Source: Rhizophagus irregularis (lineage: Eukaryota; Glomeromycota; Glomeromycetes; Glomerales; Glomeraceae). Taken from it: 64,000 nt of DNA. The notes beneath the pieces were generated by a model. The model made no database searches, was not told the origin of the DNA, and was given only the letters and a program-made list of their open reading frames with translations. Both the position numbers and the translations under genes were made by a program. This document shows positions 23,761-35,486 of the stretch, in pieces. Each line of letters opens with the position of its first letter. The first letter of the stretch is position 1. Location of the stretch: positions 2,232,001 to 2,296,000 of the forward strand of contig NC_089440.1 in assembly GCF_026210795.1 (NCBI RefSeq), in the 5' to 3' direction.

Positions 23761-23780
23761 TATCACATGTTAGGGCGTTA
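23761..23780 (+). promoter_or_regulatory. Conserved upstream element of MIR gene copy C
   Basis: This is identical over 20 bp to the element at 6106-6125 and lies 46 bp before the ATG at 23827, while the intervening sequence differs between copies. Confidence 0.55.
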
Positions 23781-23826
23781 GACAGTTAGACATGCACACA
23801 AGGAATATCAAAAACTACACTTTATA

Positions 23827-25098
23827 ATGGGCGACTTACCTCCTCGATATGATGGTACTCTTCAGCCAGAAGTATGGGTCCAAGACTTGCGATTCTTTTG
23901 TGCTCTTCGGGGTATCCACGATCAAGCTACTGTTCTGAATATTGCCATTCTAAGAGTAGATCCAATTATCCCAATCCCAAACGATATCGATATAACCTCA
24001 TTTAATTCACTTATTAATGTTCTCAAAGACCATGCCACTCATTCTGTATTCCGCGCAGATTCTCTTGAAAAACTTAAAAATTTGAAATATGAGCGTAATA
24101 GAGTCATGTCCGAATTTATCGCGAAATTTATTTCCCTTTGTAATAGCGCCGACATTACTGATCTCAGAGAGAAAAAGGATTACTTACTTCGAAATATGCC
24201 AGATGATATTGTTCGGAATGTACTTGGGAGTAGAATTGAAAACTTGAACTCATTTGGTGAGGTGATCGATACTTTCAAAGACGTGATACTTGAACATAAG
24301 CGCCTGATTCGCTTCGGCTCCAAAATTGCACTCAAACATGTCGTTACTGGACGTTTTTTGTCCAGTAAAGGTATCAATTATGAAACTGGGTCAAAGCAGC
24401 AAATGGTTAGTACACAATGGAACATTTTGTTTATGCTATATTGAATTCATTACCGGTAATTCCTTTTTAATATTGTATTTAATCCAGGTATTTTGCAGTG
24501 GTTGGCAACCAGATAAACAATACGATTTTTGGATCGTAATTCCACCTAATAAACAATACCGTCAGTCAGGTAGCCTGGTACCGTTTAATTCTATTATCGG
24601 ATTAAAGCATCAACAGACCGGTAGAAATCTGCATTCTCATGGTGGACAAGAGTCACCGAAAACTAGACAACAAGAAGGTAAATAACCAATGAAAAATTTA
24701 GATTTTTGTGATTGATCAAATAATGATGAGGAATAACGATAAATTAATATTATAGTTACCTGCTACGGAGGAGCATTAGAATGGAATGGTCATGATGGTC
24801 CCCCAAATGAGGAGGACAACTGGATACTACAACGTTATAGTAAAACCTCCATTTATGACAATTCGGGATATTGGGCAGTTGGTGACACGATTAGTCTGCG
24901 ACACGATCATGCACATGCGAAAAAATCACTCATGAGCCACGATTTCATACTGAATAATGGATATCAAGAAGTCACTTGTCACGCTGACGGTCATGAAGAA
25001 AACCATAAGGTAAAATAAATTTAATAACAACTATCTGATTTAATTGCAATGATCTGACTGTTTTGAATTCATAGTGGGTTGTGGAAATTCTTGAATAA
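23827..25098 (+). CDS. Gag-like/MIR fusion protein, copy C (complete, 4 exons)
   Basis: Exons 23827-24405, 24488-24677, 24756-25009 and 25075-25098 encode 348 residues. Intron positions and phases equal those of copy B. The N-terminal ~158 residues have the same Gag-like pattern (PPRYDGTLQPEVWVQDLRFF, SEFIAKFISLC, DYLLRNMPDDI). The MIR trefoil follows with GSKIALKHVVTGRFL, IGLKHQQTGRNLHSH and GDTISLRHDHAHAKKSLMSH, and the chain ends KWVVEILE. All exons are open and splice sites intact. Differences from copy B are spread through the gene and include small in-frame length changes in exons 1-3, so the protein reads as maintained and not decaying. Function is unknown. Confidence 0.8.
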
Positions 25099-26609
25099 AG
25101 ATCATGAGCATAATTAGTATCATTTCTACCTTATCACATGTTAGTTTTATAAATAGAAATTCTTTTTTTTTTTACTAAATTAACAAACCTAAATATGAAG
25201 AACATCTTACAAAGGTCATTAAAAATTTAAAGGAATTAGTTGAAAATGTTAGTATGTTATTTTTTGGCTCAAAACATTCTATGTTTTATCTACGAAAAAA
25301 ATTATAGGCTTACATATTATAGTATATTAATAGTAAATAACAATGCCTTTTCATACAATCTTTCACTCAAATGAAAGGCATTCCGTAAAAACAATGCATC
25401 ATTATTAGATGCACTTCATTTTTCGCTGCTCAAAAGTAGTGATGCCGACTTAACTGTGATGGGCTTTAACAGAACTATAATTAAAGCAAAAACTAACATT
25501 GTTAAAATAATTTTAACTTGTTAAATCACTAATAAATTGAGACTTTTCATCTTTTCATTTAAAAATTTCTGCATTTTGTTATTATTTATATTGAAAACAA
25601 TTTGGAATGTTATTGTTATCGAAAGCGTAAGTTAATTTTAACTTTAAACATAACAATTAGCTAAAACTAAAATCTAAAATATTAAAACAATTCTAACATA
25701 TGGTTTCAGTTAATTCGGCATCACTACTCAATTGATATTTGTAATCATTGCAGCGTATAGTGAAGTTCAATTGCGAACTTAAATTATATTACAATACATT
25801 ATGTACTATGAATTGTAATTACATATGAAATTGCATTTGTATTCAACTTCTGCTAGTATAAGTAATGGTTTTTAAGCAGAAAATATATAAATATTGATCA
25901 GTATTTTGTATATAATTTTTGTTCAGTCACGAAAATTCTTAAATATTTTGTTACGCAATATAATTAGAAGTAAATTAATAAGGTTGTTCCAATTGACGAA
26001 GTTGAAGGAGGGTGCGGGAACTTTCTCCGTACCTTTCAACACTAGGATAGAACAAGATTAATTAGTCATAAGAATACTGAAAATTGCTTTCATTCAATTA
26101 ATTATCTAGTGAACAAAATAATATATACGTGATCAAAATCAACGTATGAACCATCTTTTATGTATTTAAAACCGCAGTTTTTTAAAGGTTCGAGTGTCTT
26201 TTTTTTAAAAAAAAGAAAAAATCCTTTGTCAAAAGAACGCGTAATATGTGCATTTCATTCATTCTTGTTTTTAAAAAAAAACTGTTAAAAAAAAGCAAGA
26301 AAATTAAGAAAACAAAAAAGAAAGCTTCAACTATAATATAATAATAGAATAATTACAGTATCAGTCTTGGATGGGTTATTATCTATTATGAATTCGACTA
26401 ACCAGCATCTTCGACTTAAATAAGTCGCCTCCAAATTTATCATTTTAAAGATAATGTAAAAAAATTAATTATGAAATTATTGAACAATTCGTTAAATATT
26501 AGAAAAACGAAATCATCAACAATTATAATAGCCAACTTCAGGTAAGTTCATTTATATAACATTCTATCTATATGTATATTTTCGTAATAGGTAAAAAAAG
26601 TCCATCACA
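25099..26609. other. AT-rich intergenic region; part is duplicated downstream
   Basis: No gene was seen. Sequence from the last MIR exon to about 25905 reappears in shortened form at 27585-27990. A GC-richer segment near 25985-26050 (GAAGGAGGGTGCGGGAAC) has no recognised function. Confidence 0.55.
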
Positions 26610-26998
26610 ATGCAAAATCATATGAAAGAAGTCTGATTACTGCGAGCACGATTTCGATCACATCCAATTTCTGTTCTGACGATTTATCATTTGATTCAAC
26701 TGTTACACCAAAGGACTTTGCGAGTTTGCGCCCAGTAAAAATATTATCATCAAAAACTAATAAAACTAATTTATTTTGGAGAAAAAATATAAAATGAACA
26801 AATTAATTTATCAATCCCATGAACTAGTTCTTATAGTTCATTTTGAAAAGTTATATCAGAAGTCAGAACGGATGTGATTTTAATACTTTATCACGCGATA
26901 AAATATTAAAAATATCATAAGAAGGGTTTTACTTGATTATTTTATTAGAACAAGATGTGGTTAATGATTTATGTTTAGTAAATAATTGTTATGGAAAG
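26610..26998 (+). pseudogene. Decayed copy of the beta-grasp-like small gene family
   Basis: DNA from 26610 aligns with the intact gene at 45728-46390. Recognisable pieces are CGATCACATCCAATTTC (RSHSIS region), SFDSTVTP, SLRPVK, GAACAAATTAATTTATCAAT (EQINLSIP) and ATGTTTAGTAAATAATTGTT (MLSKHLLLW). Multiple stops and frameshifts make it clearly dead. Confidence 0.7.
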
Positions 26999-27584
26999 TT
27001 TGACTTTGTGAAAAAATCCATCATATTTAGTCACAAATTCTCGTATTGTAAACTGATTTTAATTGCCAAATAATTTATTTATCTACTTTGCGTCAATTAT
27101 CAATAACAAAACTCTTTTAAAATGATATATTTACTTCTTGTATTAATGCTATTTAAAATAACTGTCTCGCTGCACCTTTGGTCCTTTGCATATTGATTAA
27201 TATCGAAAACAAAATTCACTAAAAAAATATACCGGTTAATATATTTTTTTTAAAAAAAAATTATTATTCTTTTTTACCCAAATGAATCTTGTAGAGATGA
27301 CAGCCAATTATATCATCAATTGTATATTATGGATTCTAATATACTGTATATATGTTTTTACTCAAGATCATATTACGTGTACACGACTCATCAGTAACAG
27401 TAAACGATCTCTAAATTGCTTATATTTAATATCAGTTCGTTTTTATTTAACAAAAATTGACTAATGTTTATTTTTCTTTTTTTAATATATCCAGATGTCA
27501 TTTGGAGGTTCTTTTTTTTTACTTTTTAACAAATGTTATACTAACATTTATTTTTTTAGGTTCCAGGTTTCCATTTAAAATAAC

Positions 27585-27990
27585 TTCGAAAATGATCCGA
27601 CTGTTTTGAATTCGTAGTGGATTATGGAAATTCTTGAAGATTATTGGCACAATTAACATAATACCTACTTGTAAGCAAATAGATCGTTATTAACAGTCTA
27701 AATATGAAGGATAACTTACAAAATAGAAAGGTCACCGATGAAAATTAATTGAATATCATGTTAATAAAATAAAATGTTATTTTATAACAAGAATAACTTG
27801 TTGTCTGTTATTTTGAATTTTGGCTCAAAACAAGTATAGTTTTTGACGTAATATAAAGATTATAATATAACCGTTTTTTATCATAATAAATAATAATGCC
27901 CATTCAAGCAATCTTTATTGCATTTGTATTCAACATGTGCTAGTATAAGTAATTGTTTTAAGCAAAAAAATATGTAAATTTTAATCTATT
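27585..27990 (+). repeat. Degenerate duplicate of the 3' end of MIR gene copy C
   Basis: Starts with GATCCGACTGTTTTGAATTC followed by TAGTGGATTATGGAAATTCT, matching the last intron end and terminal exon at 25050-25095. It then tracks the 3' flank (TTTTGGCTCAAAACA; CATTTGTATTCAACWTSTGC; GCTAGTATAAGTAATKGTTT). The acceptor-flanking CATAG has become CGTAG, and no other MIR exons are present. Confidence 0.75.
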
Positions 27991-28046
27991 GGAGAAAATA
28001 GACAATTATATTAAAATTAGCTTGTAGATTTCTGTTATAAATTTTA

Positions 28047-28294
28047 GGACTCGTTTAACGTAATTCCGAAATGGTATAGTCCCGAAAGAACATACTACAT
28101 GATAAGTTAACATGCTTCTGGAGTATTGAAAATATGCCTTTAGGGTTTGCAATAAAAATATTTAAATCAATAAATTCAGGATTTATTGAAATTGGCCGGG
28201 ATCGTGAAATTATTATAAAATTCGGATTTTTTGTTTTCAGGATTATAAAATTTCATGATTTAGGATGTAGGGGTAATGTAATGTCAAACAACCC
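28047..28294. mobile_element. Weak MITE candidate
   Basis: Left GGACTCGTTTAACGTAATTC and reverse-complemented right GGGTTGTTTGACATTACATT are similar, and TTA precedes the left end. The right flank is TA-C, not TTA, so boundaries are uncertain. Confidence 0.3.
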
Positions 28295-28575
28295 TATCTA
28301 GGTGTTAAAATAGTGCTGCTTTTTTTTTTAAATAAACTAGAATAATGTAAGAAAATTTCTTATAAGATCGGAGTGAGATTAACCGATCGGTTAAATTTTA
28401 TCCGGTTAAAATTTATCCAGAAAATGATTCATTATTAATAACCAGGAGTTCGCGGAGTTGATAGTGCGTTGATAAATAAAAACCGACTCAAATTGTTAAA
28501 TTCTTTCGATTACAACTATATCATTTTATAATTTTATCAATTTTACGTTTTACTTTACAATTTTATTGTTTTAAA

Positions 28576-28806
28576 ATGGCTTTTTTTAATAAAATCTGCA
28601 AGAATAAAATAGGTATACAAAAGCCTTCAACTAACGAGAAAGAAAAACCTACAAAATCATCTAAATTATCCCTAAAGAAGAAAATATTACAAAGACAATA
28701 TCATGAGAAGGATTTTTATTGGATAAAGAACAAAATCTTGTGGTTAATAGATGATGATTTTATGCTTAGTAAACACTTATTGTTATGGAGGATTGTATTG
28801 AGATAA
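28576..28806 (+). pseudogene. Internally deleted copy of the beta-grasp-like gene
   Basis: The first ~33 residues (MAFFNKICKNKIGIQKPSTN onward) equal the intact gene at 46390. The sequence then jumps from SLK directly to the part encoding KILQRQYHEKD, corresponding to the intact RKYHKDN segment out of frame. It returns to WIKNKILWLIDDDFMLSKHL before ending early. About 430 bp is missing. AAGAAAAT-like microhomology at the junction suggests a simple deletion. The open 76-residue frame is a by-product and probably not functional. Confidence 0.75.
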
Positions 28807-29071
28807 CTGTTGTATATTAGTTATTATTTTATATTGTATATTTTATTGTAAATAAAATTCTCGTGTAAATAAAATTCTTTTATCAGTTCAGTAATTCAGA
28901 TGTAATTTGATTTTTTGTCCCTGTTTCGTGTGAATTTTTTTTTTTAATTGCCAAAATAATTTATTTCAATTATATCAATGTTTTACTATATGTATTAATT
29001 AATAAATTAAAGGTAAAATGTTAATGAACGATATTCAATTGCTATAATGCTAATAATATTTATTAGTATAT

Positions 29072-29655
29072 TTCAGATAATTTAGACCATCCATTTCATC
29101 TATTTTATCTTCCGCATCTTGTGATATTCTCTATAAACAAAATAAATAATAAATTGAAAATTTTATGATTTATAAAATAATAAATTAAATTTGGTAGTCT
29201 GTACCTCCATATTGATCAATATCGAAAACTTAATACTTATCAAATGCTACTCCTAATAAAAGAGAAAATATGTTTATATATAATAAAAAATTTTTTTACC
29301 CAAATAAATCCCATTCTTTGTGTAAAAACATGTATTATTAAAACAATCAATTGCATCATCAGTTATGTATAAGCTCGAACTGCAGCAGCAATATACCAAC
29401 TATGGTGCCCTTGCACCTTTTCTTTTTTTTTTATTATTTTTATATTTAATTAAAAATATTTTCAACCTCTAAATAGGATAAATTACCAAATTTAAATAAT
29501 CATCTTCTATTGTTAATTCATCAGCACAATCGTTTTTATTTAATTTAGTTGGAAGCAAAATAGATTTTTTTTTCGATTATATAAGTCATAAGAAGTATTT
29601 ACAAGATAAGGTGGAAGAATTAATTTTGAGTATTTCGCAAAAACTTTGATAAATC
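29072..29655 (-). pseudogene. SPRY gene pseudocopy in the left arm
   Basis: Counterpart of the intact gene at 44333-45436. Exon 1 is recognisable (KYSKLILPPYLVNTSYDLYN) but frameshifted in the lysine run. A stub of exon 2 encodes [13 protein letters not shown]. Exon 4 keeps only CFYTKNG-like sequence, and most of exon 5 is gone. The last exon is recognisable near 29072-29130 (reverse complement of GAATATCACAAGATGCGGAA). The large in-exon deletions rule out function. It usefully confirms the intron 1 acceptor of the intact copy. Confidence 0.75.
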
Positions 29656-29930
29656 GGAGTTGGCTCCGTACTTGTTGTTGTATTGTTTGCAAATAAACGA
29701 TCGGAATATAAAAATATGCCAATTAAACAAATATTTGTCAGATGATTTTAGTTGTACACAAAATAACATGTGATTTGTGATGCAAACTACGGAAATACTC
29801 TGAATATCAGCCAAAATTCCTATTCCACATAAGAACTTTGCACTACAATATGAAGGCTACTGATTATGTTATCGCGCATATGAAAAGAACAAAATAAAGA
29901 ATAAATCGACACACTACGCGCAAAATTTTT

Positions 29931-30245
29931 TTAATTAAAAATTGTGAGAAAACCAATTTCTATGCATTGTTTTTGAGAATAAATTTGTAATTTAATTACA
30001 AATATTTAAGTATTTTATAAAAAAAATCAAAAAAGTAATTCATTAATGATATAATAAATATCAATGTAATATTACATAGAGTAATATTCCTTATTTAGCT
30101 TAGATATTTATTTCAAGCCATGTTACCATTTTAGGAATTTTAGATAAAGATAAATTTTATCGCATCTTGTTTACTTTTTTAAATCTTGTGTTATAAAATC
30201 AAATATATAAACCTTGGAACTTCTTCCCAAGTTCAAACTTCATAG
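29931..30245 (+). repeat. Direct repeat with 31570-31880
   Basis: Shared blocks include TTTTTTAATTAAAAATTGTG, CAAGCCATGTTACCAT, TTAGATAAAGATAAATTTTA and AATCAAATATATAAACCTTG in the same order. The second copy lies 1.6 kb downstream within the left arm only. Confidence 0.8.
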
Positions 30246-31569
30246 TCGATATCGGGGCTATCCTTTTGTAAACGTACAAAAGTAATTCTATAAAAAAAAC
30301 ATGCGAACGTGAATTAAAAACGCGCATAATGATAGAATAGTTTTGTAAATAATTAGGTACTTCCCCGATTTTGGTTTTCTTTTTCTTTTTTTCCTTGTTA
30401 AATGCATCAAAATTGTTTCTCATAATAATCATAAAATTTTCATTTTTTTCTTTAGTTAATCAAGCGCCATTCAATCAACTAATTAATATATTATTGCCAG
30501 TTCAAAATTAAATGAGTTCATTACATTTAACACGTCGCGTTTTTTAAATCATGATTTTAATGTTTTTTTTTAGTTTATAAAGTTATCGTCGCAAATATCA
30601 CGTATTACTACATTTATTTCGTTAAAATTATTGTTATTTATCGGTTAATACTCTCGGCCAGGTGCTGATTTGTTATTCTCGTCTATTGTTATACTTTTTT
30701 TTATCGATTTAATACAAATATTTTATCAGCTGTGGGGTGCAGATGAATAAATTTTTTTTTTGTTACAATCGGTATTCGATTTTATTTTTTTTTTCTAATA
30801 TTTTACCGAAGCTATGATAAAACGCGAGACAACCATGATAAAAGAAGTAAGGGAAATATAGATAGTTTAAATTTCGTGATTATCAAGTAAATGCTGGAAT
30901 CGGGTGTTATTATGTAATTTAGAAAGGATTTAGAACATTTAGTTAAGTTTCATATAAAAACTCGAAAAAAAAGGTAACATATATATATATATTTTTTGGT
31001 TCATATATAATTATACAAAATAAGCTCACTTTAATTAAGGCAATAAAACAATAAAACAGTAAACAATTTCAAAATTTTTTCTTTATTATTTCAATATATA
31101 TTACATAATTACTTAATATTATAAAATAATGATGTAATATAAATGATCAAGATTTACATTACATAATGATAACTATCTTGATGAATTATTTAAAAGAAAA
31201 ATACAAATACATAAAATATATTAAATATATTAAATATATAAAATACGGAAAATATAAATATTTAACCGATATGATAACGAACTGATAACTAAACATTATG
31301 ATTAGATCTAAATCAACTAAATTGGGGGAGATTTGCAATAGTGTTACTTATATATCATAACATCATAACAGAGATACTAAAATAAAATCAAAAGATCAAA
31401 GATGTTCATTATTTTGATACATTTAATTATTAAAATATGCAATATGTAAGCGGTCGCTAATTTGTAGATATGAGACTTCATTTTTTGACAAGTAAGTATT
31501 CATCAAAAATCATGCACAACTTGTATAAGTTCCATTTTAAGAGTAATCAATCTAATGTGTCACTTTTCG

Positions 31570-31880
31570 AGTTTTTTTAATTAAAAATTGTGTGAAACCA
31601 TTTTTTATTCATCGTTTTTGAGAACAATTTTTAATTACTAAATTACAAATATTTTAAGTATTTTAAAAAAAAATCAAAAAGTAATTCATTATTCATATAA
31701 TAACAAATATTAATGTAATATTACATAGGATATTTCTTATTTAGCTTAGATATTTTTTTCAAGCCATGTTACCATCTTAGGAATTTTAGATAAAGATAAA
31801 TTTTATGCATCTTGAAATCTTGTGTTATATAATCAAATATATAAACCTTGGGACTTCTTTCAAAGTTCAAACTTCATAGC
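31570..31880 (+). repeat. Direct repeat, second copy of 29931-30245
   Basis: Same order of blocks as 29931-30245, with small indels. It ends just upstream of the 134-residue gene, so it may supply that gene's promoter region. Confidence 0.8.
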
Positions 31881-32000
31881 AACTTGGCTATAAATACAAT
31901 AATTATCATTTAAAGTACAAAATCAAGGCGTCTTGCTTCTCTCTTTTTTTAAAAGAAAAAAAATTCACCAAAAAAATAATTGTTGAAAATCGACTAAATC

Positions 32001-32405
32001 ATGAACCCAACTGATTATTCTCAACCTATTCATCCAATATTCTTTTTCTATCAACCAGAAAACGATTTTTATCATTACAAGGTTAATTGTAAAGAAATTA
32101 AATATAAAGACATTCCGTATTTTTTAAACAAGTCATTAAATAATTTAAATAATAGAGATCATGTAACTAAATCACACGAAAATGAGCATATTTTCTTTTA
32201 TTACCAACAATATGATAACCGATTTTATCAGGTTATATGCGAACTGGTTTCTCCTACTGCAATTACCAATTACTTGAATGAGAATATTTATGGGATTAAA
32301 CTTCAACAGAATATGGATCAAGAAAAGTTATCATTTATTATTGAACAAAAGCAAAATCTTGAATTTCACTTAACTCAATATTTAAGCAATTACTTATTAA
32401 ATTAA
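32001..32405 (+). CDS. Hypothetical protein, 134 residues
   Basis: A single open frame starts at ATG 32001 (MNPTDYSQPIHPIFFF) and ends at TAA 32403-32405. The product is rich in Asn, Tyr and Gln, with no signal peptide, membrane segment or family motif that I recognise. The N-terminal third has many aromatic residues (IFFFYQPENDFYHY; HIFFYYQQYDNRFYQVICEL), suggesting a small folded beta-rich protein. The gene is absent from the right arm of the inverted duplication, where the matching DNA is missing. Frame length in such AT-rich DNA (stop codons are frequent) supports a real gene. It could also be an exon of a longer gene. Confidence 0.5.
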   Translation: MNPTDYSQPIHPIFFFYQPENDFYHYKVNCKEIKYKDIPYFLNKSLNNLNNRDHVTKSHENEHIFFYYQQYDNRFYQVICELVSPTAITNYLNENIYGIKLQQNMDQEKLSFIIEQKQNLEFHLTQYLSNYLLN

Positions 32406-33109
32406 ACGATTAAGGTTCTTAATTCATTAGTCTTTTGGTTTTCATGTATTATTAAGAAATATGTAAGAAACACGTAAATAAATAAGATATTATATGGTAA
32501 TTGTGTTACATTAATGTTCGAATTGAGCTCTAAAAAATTGATTAAGTGAAAGACATAAAATTTATAACCGCAACTTATGTGCACATTTTTAAATTTTTTT
32601 TTTTTTGTGACAAATGCGCATTTTAATGATTATTACATATCGATCCACAATCAAGTGTATTTAGTAAGTAACACGACAAATCTTTCCAAATAGAATCTAA
32701 TTTGCGTTTTCTTTCATCTTTCGCCAAATTTAGTTGACGTTTACATCTTATCAATGTCCGTCGCTGTGAATATTTGATCTACATGTCTTATTAGTCAATT
32801 ATATGATGTCACTTTCTTTTCATGCAGGCTCGTGATATCCAACGCTGCATGTAAATGCAGCTGCGATCACTACATTTCAATTGTACCAATTATTGTTCTC
32901 TTAGACGTGAGAATTTTTTAAAAGTCATATGATAGTTATTAAACGGAAACGAGATTAAGATATTCTTTTTTCACTTTTTTATTAAAGAAAAATTCTGTAA
33001 TATTAATGTATTTCGTAAAGAGAAGTTAGAAGAAATTAATTGTTTAACGAGTAACAAAAGCAATTATGATATTACTTGCTTTATTTATGTCACTTCACGT
33101 ACATGTTGA

Positions 33110-34390
33110 AGATTACCGGTCATTAAAAGATACTGTACAAATAGGAATCGTCTTTTTAAAATGGATTAAATTATAGTTCTTGTAAACTTGGGGTAAATAT
33201 TTGTGTGAATATGAAAGTAAGGAGTATCAAGAATACGAAATAAAGTATAATCAGCTATTATATTAAGAAGAATGCCATAAGAAATCTTTGATTCATAATA
33301 TTATAAGAACAATATTAATAAGAACAATATTAAATTAGAAAATGAAAAAGATTTAATGTATTATTAAAAAAACAAAAAAAAAAGTTTGGTAGATAAATAC
33401 CATGAAATATTGTTTTGAAATTATATTCTAATTAATAAAAATAAAATGTTTATTCTTTTAAAAAAAACGTGATTTTTTGAGAAATTTTAAAATTTGTAGA
33501 CAAATGTTACACAAACAATGAATATCAAATAAAGTCAAGTGACCATGCCTGCTTTTTTTTTCGTTAAATTCGAATTTTCGTCCTGAAACACTTTTCTTGA
33601 AATTAGTCAATTTGCAAACAAATTGCACGATTTTATCATAAAATACCAAAATTAGAATAAAATAATTTAATTGGACATTTTTAATTAATAAAATTAATCA
33701 TTGAAGACAAATTTGGAAAGTCCATTATCACATTGAAAATTTAATTTTCTCTCGTGAAGAAACTTATTAATGAAAAAGTACATTTAAAGAACACAAGTAA
33801 TTAAGAATGAATAAAGAAAAAGGAAAAGATTTTAAGAAAGGATTAAATTTAGTAAAGGATAAAAGTTTAATTCGAAAGTATATATGTATAAAATGCAGAT
33901 AGATTTCTTTGTTCTTTATAAGAAATTTTTTTTTTTTTTTGTTTGATCTCTCTTATTTGTATTTCTTGATAAAAATAATCAAATAAATGTAATTAAATGC
34001 AGAAAATCAATTTGCATAAACGATTTTCCATATGAAAATTCAATTTTTTTTCCCTGAACAAAAAAACAAATAATGTAAATCATGTGACACAATTCTTTGT
34101 TATTATTTTTGGATTTCTTTGTTAGTGCATTCGAGTCTAACCGAATTGTTTTCTTATAAGGAAAATACGGTTTATCCAATCCAAAAATGTAAATTTAAAA
34201 ATAAAAATTAAAAATGATTTATTATAAAAGGAAAAGAAATTTCCGTTTAAAATTACTTATTTATAGAAAGTAGAATTGAAATTAATAGAATTAATTCAAT
34301 ATAGATCATTTTATTTCCCTAATTTACTTTCAACTTAAAGTGAATTATTAAATAAATCTCTCCTTTTTTTACTTTGAATTATCAAAAAAT
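33110..34390. other. AT-rich stretch in the centre of the inverted duplication
   Basis: No gene was recognised. Short frames on either strand lack codon or motif support. The last ~150 bp before 34391 is probably promoter of the membrane-protein gene. Confidence 0.5.
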
Positions 34391-34846
34391 ATGTCTGAAA
34401 CAACTAATTTATCAAATGTAAAGGTTGAAATTTCTAATGTTGTATCAAACAAAATGTCGTCAAATTATTCGGATTCTTCAAATGTAAAATCAGAAAACAA
34501 TCAAAATTCTTCATTATCCCCGCCACCAAATTATAATTCATCATTATCAAATCCTTACGAATTACCACTTTCAACTTCAAATCCTCCCGAAAATCAAAGT
34601 CGTACTTTACTTCCAGAAATTTCTATCAATGATATTGAAAGTGGTCATCCACAAATACCTTGGCTTTCTATGAAAAAGTTTTATGTATTTGGTTTTTGTT
34701 TTTTTCCTTTATGGTATATTGGAATTTTTTATCTTTTTAGTAATAAAAAAGATGTGAAATTTTGGGCAAGATTATGTACATTAAATGCTTTGTTAATTTC
34801 TGTCATCATATCTTATATTATTTTTCTTGGAATTAATTCAAAATAA
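34391..34846 (+). CDS. Small two-pass membrane protein, 151 residues
   Basis: The ATG at 34391 starts an uninterrupted frame to TAA at 34844-34846. Residues 1-90 are hydrophilic and rich in Ser, Asn and Pro (SPPPNY; LPLSTSNPPEN), likely disordered and cytosolic. They are followed by PWLSMKK and two hydrophobic helices: FYVFGFCFFPLWYIGIFYLF (about 97-116) and LCTLNALLISVIISYIIFLG (about 128-147). A short basic linker (SNKKDVKFWAR) separates them, so both termini probably face the same side. There is no cleavable signal peptide. No family was recognised and no paralogue is in the window. Base composition of the frame is clearly less AT-rich than its flanks. Confidence 0.65.
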   Translation: MSETTNLSNVKVEISNVVSNKMSSNYSDSSNVKSENNQNSSLSPPPNYNSSLSNPYELPLSTSNPPENQSRTLLPEISINDIESGHPQIPWLSMKKFYVFGFCFFPLWYIGIFYLFSNKKDVKFWARLCTLNALLISVIISYIIFLGINSK

Positions 34847-35486
34847 ATAAAATATTATAAGATGATATTTAATTTATGTAGTATAATCAGAGATTATATA
34901 ATTGTAAAATAATACATTTATATAAATAAGTAATTAATAAGTAGATTTATATAATTTATATATAATTTATGCTAGTTCTTACAATAATTTTCAATAATTT
35001 TTCTCCCTAAGATAGTAATAATATAATTTCCAAATTTTACGCTCGAAACTCTATGATAGAAATGAGAAATTCCGGAAATTTTCTTCTTTTCTTCAATAGG
35101 GAAACGATACATCTAAAAAAACAATTAATTAATAAAGATATATGATTTCTTTTTCTAAAAAACAATAAAGTTTTGATATGTGAAAATGTATAAATAATCT
35201 CCATATTTCATATTTTAGTAATAACGTTACGATACAACATACATATACATGTCTTCATAGCGAAAAATTTAAAATTTATGCGAATTCGAAAAAATGCACA
35301 AATTCAATATTGGGAAATGGAACGTCAAAATGACCAATTTTATTATAAATTTTTAAAGCGCAAATGTTTATAAAGTCATTTGAAAAGTAATAAATGAAGA
35401 AACAACATTAACTTGAACAATTGTCATCCATCACTGCTGACCATTTCACACGAAATATCGCTCACAATTTACAAAATTACTTTTTA
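34847..35486. other. Intergenic AT-rich stretch
   Basis: Nothing recognised. It separates the membrane-protein gene from the convergent frameshifted beta-grasp-like gene. Confidence 0.5.

Larger units (their letters stand above)
28366..33109 (+). repeat. Left arm of a large inverted duplication
   Basis: This arm matches 41691-46646 in reverse orientation across most of its length. Examples are GATCGGAGTG near 28366 versus 46646; the small gene start at 28576 versus 46390; CCGATATCGACTATGAAGTT (reverse complement at ~30245 versus 43705); the CACAGCTGATAAAATA block (~30730 versus 43210); AAGCGGTCGCTAATTTGTAG (31449 versus 42470); GCTGCATGTAAATGCAGCTG (32842 versus 42005). It lacks several SPRY exon segments but contains 31570-32830 sequence that is missing from the right arm. 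Confidence 0.85.

Noticed and set aside
30199-30432. 77-codon frame conserved in both arms (also 43515-43748)
   Set aside because: The match reflects duplication of the DNA; no motif, and flanks are equally conserved, so no evidence for coding.
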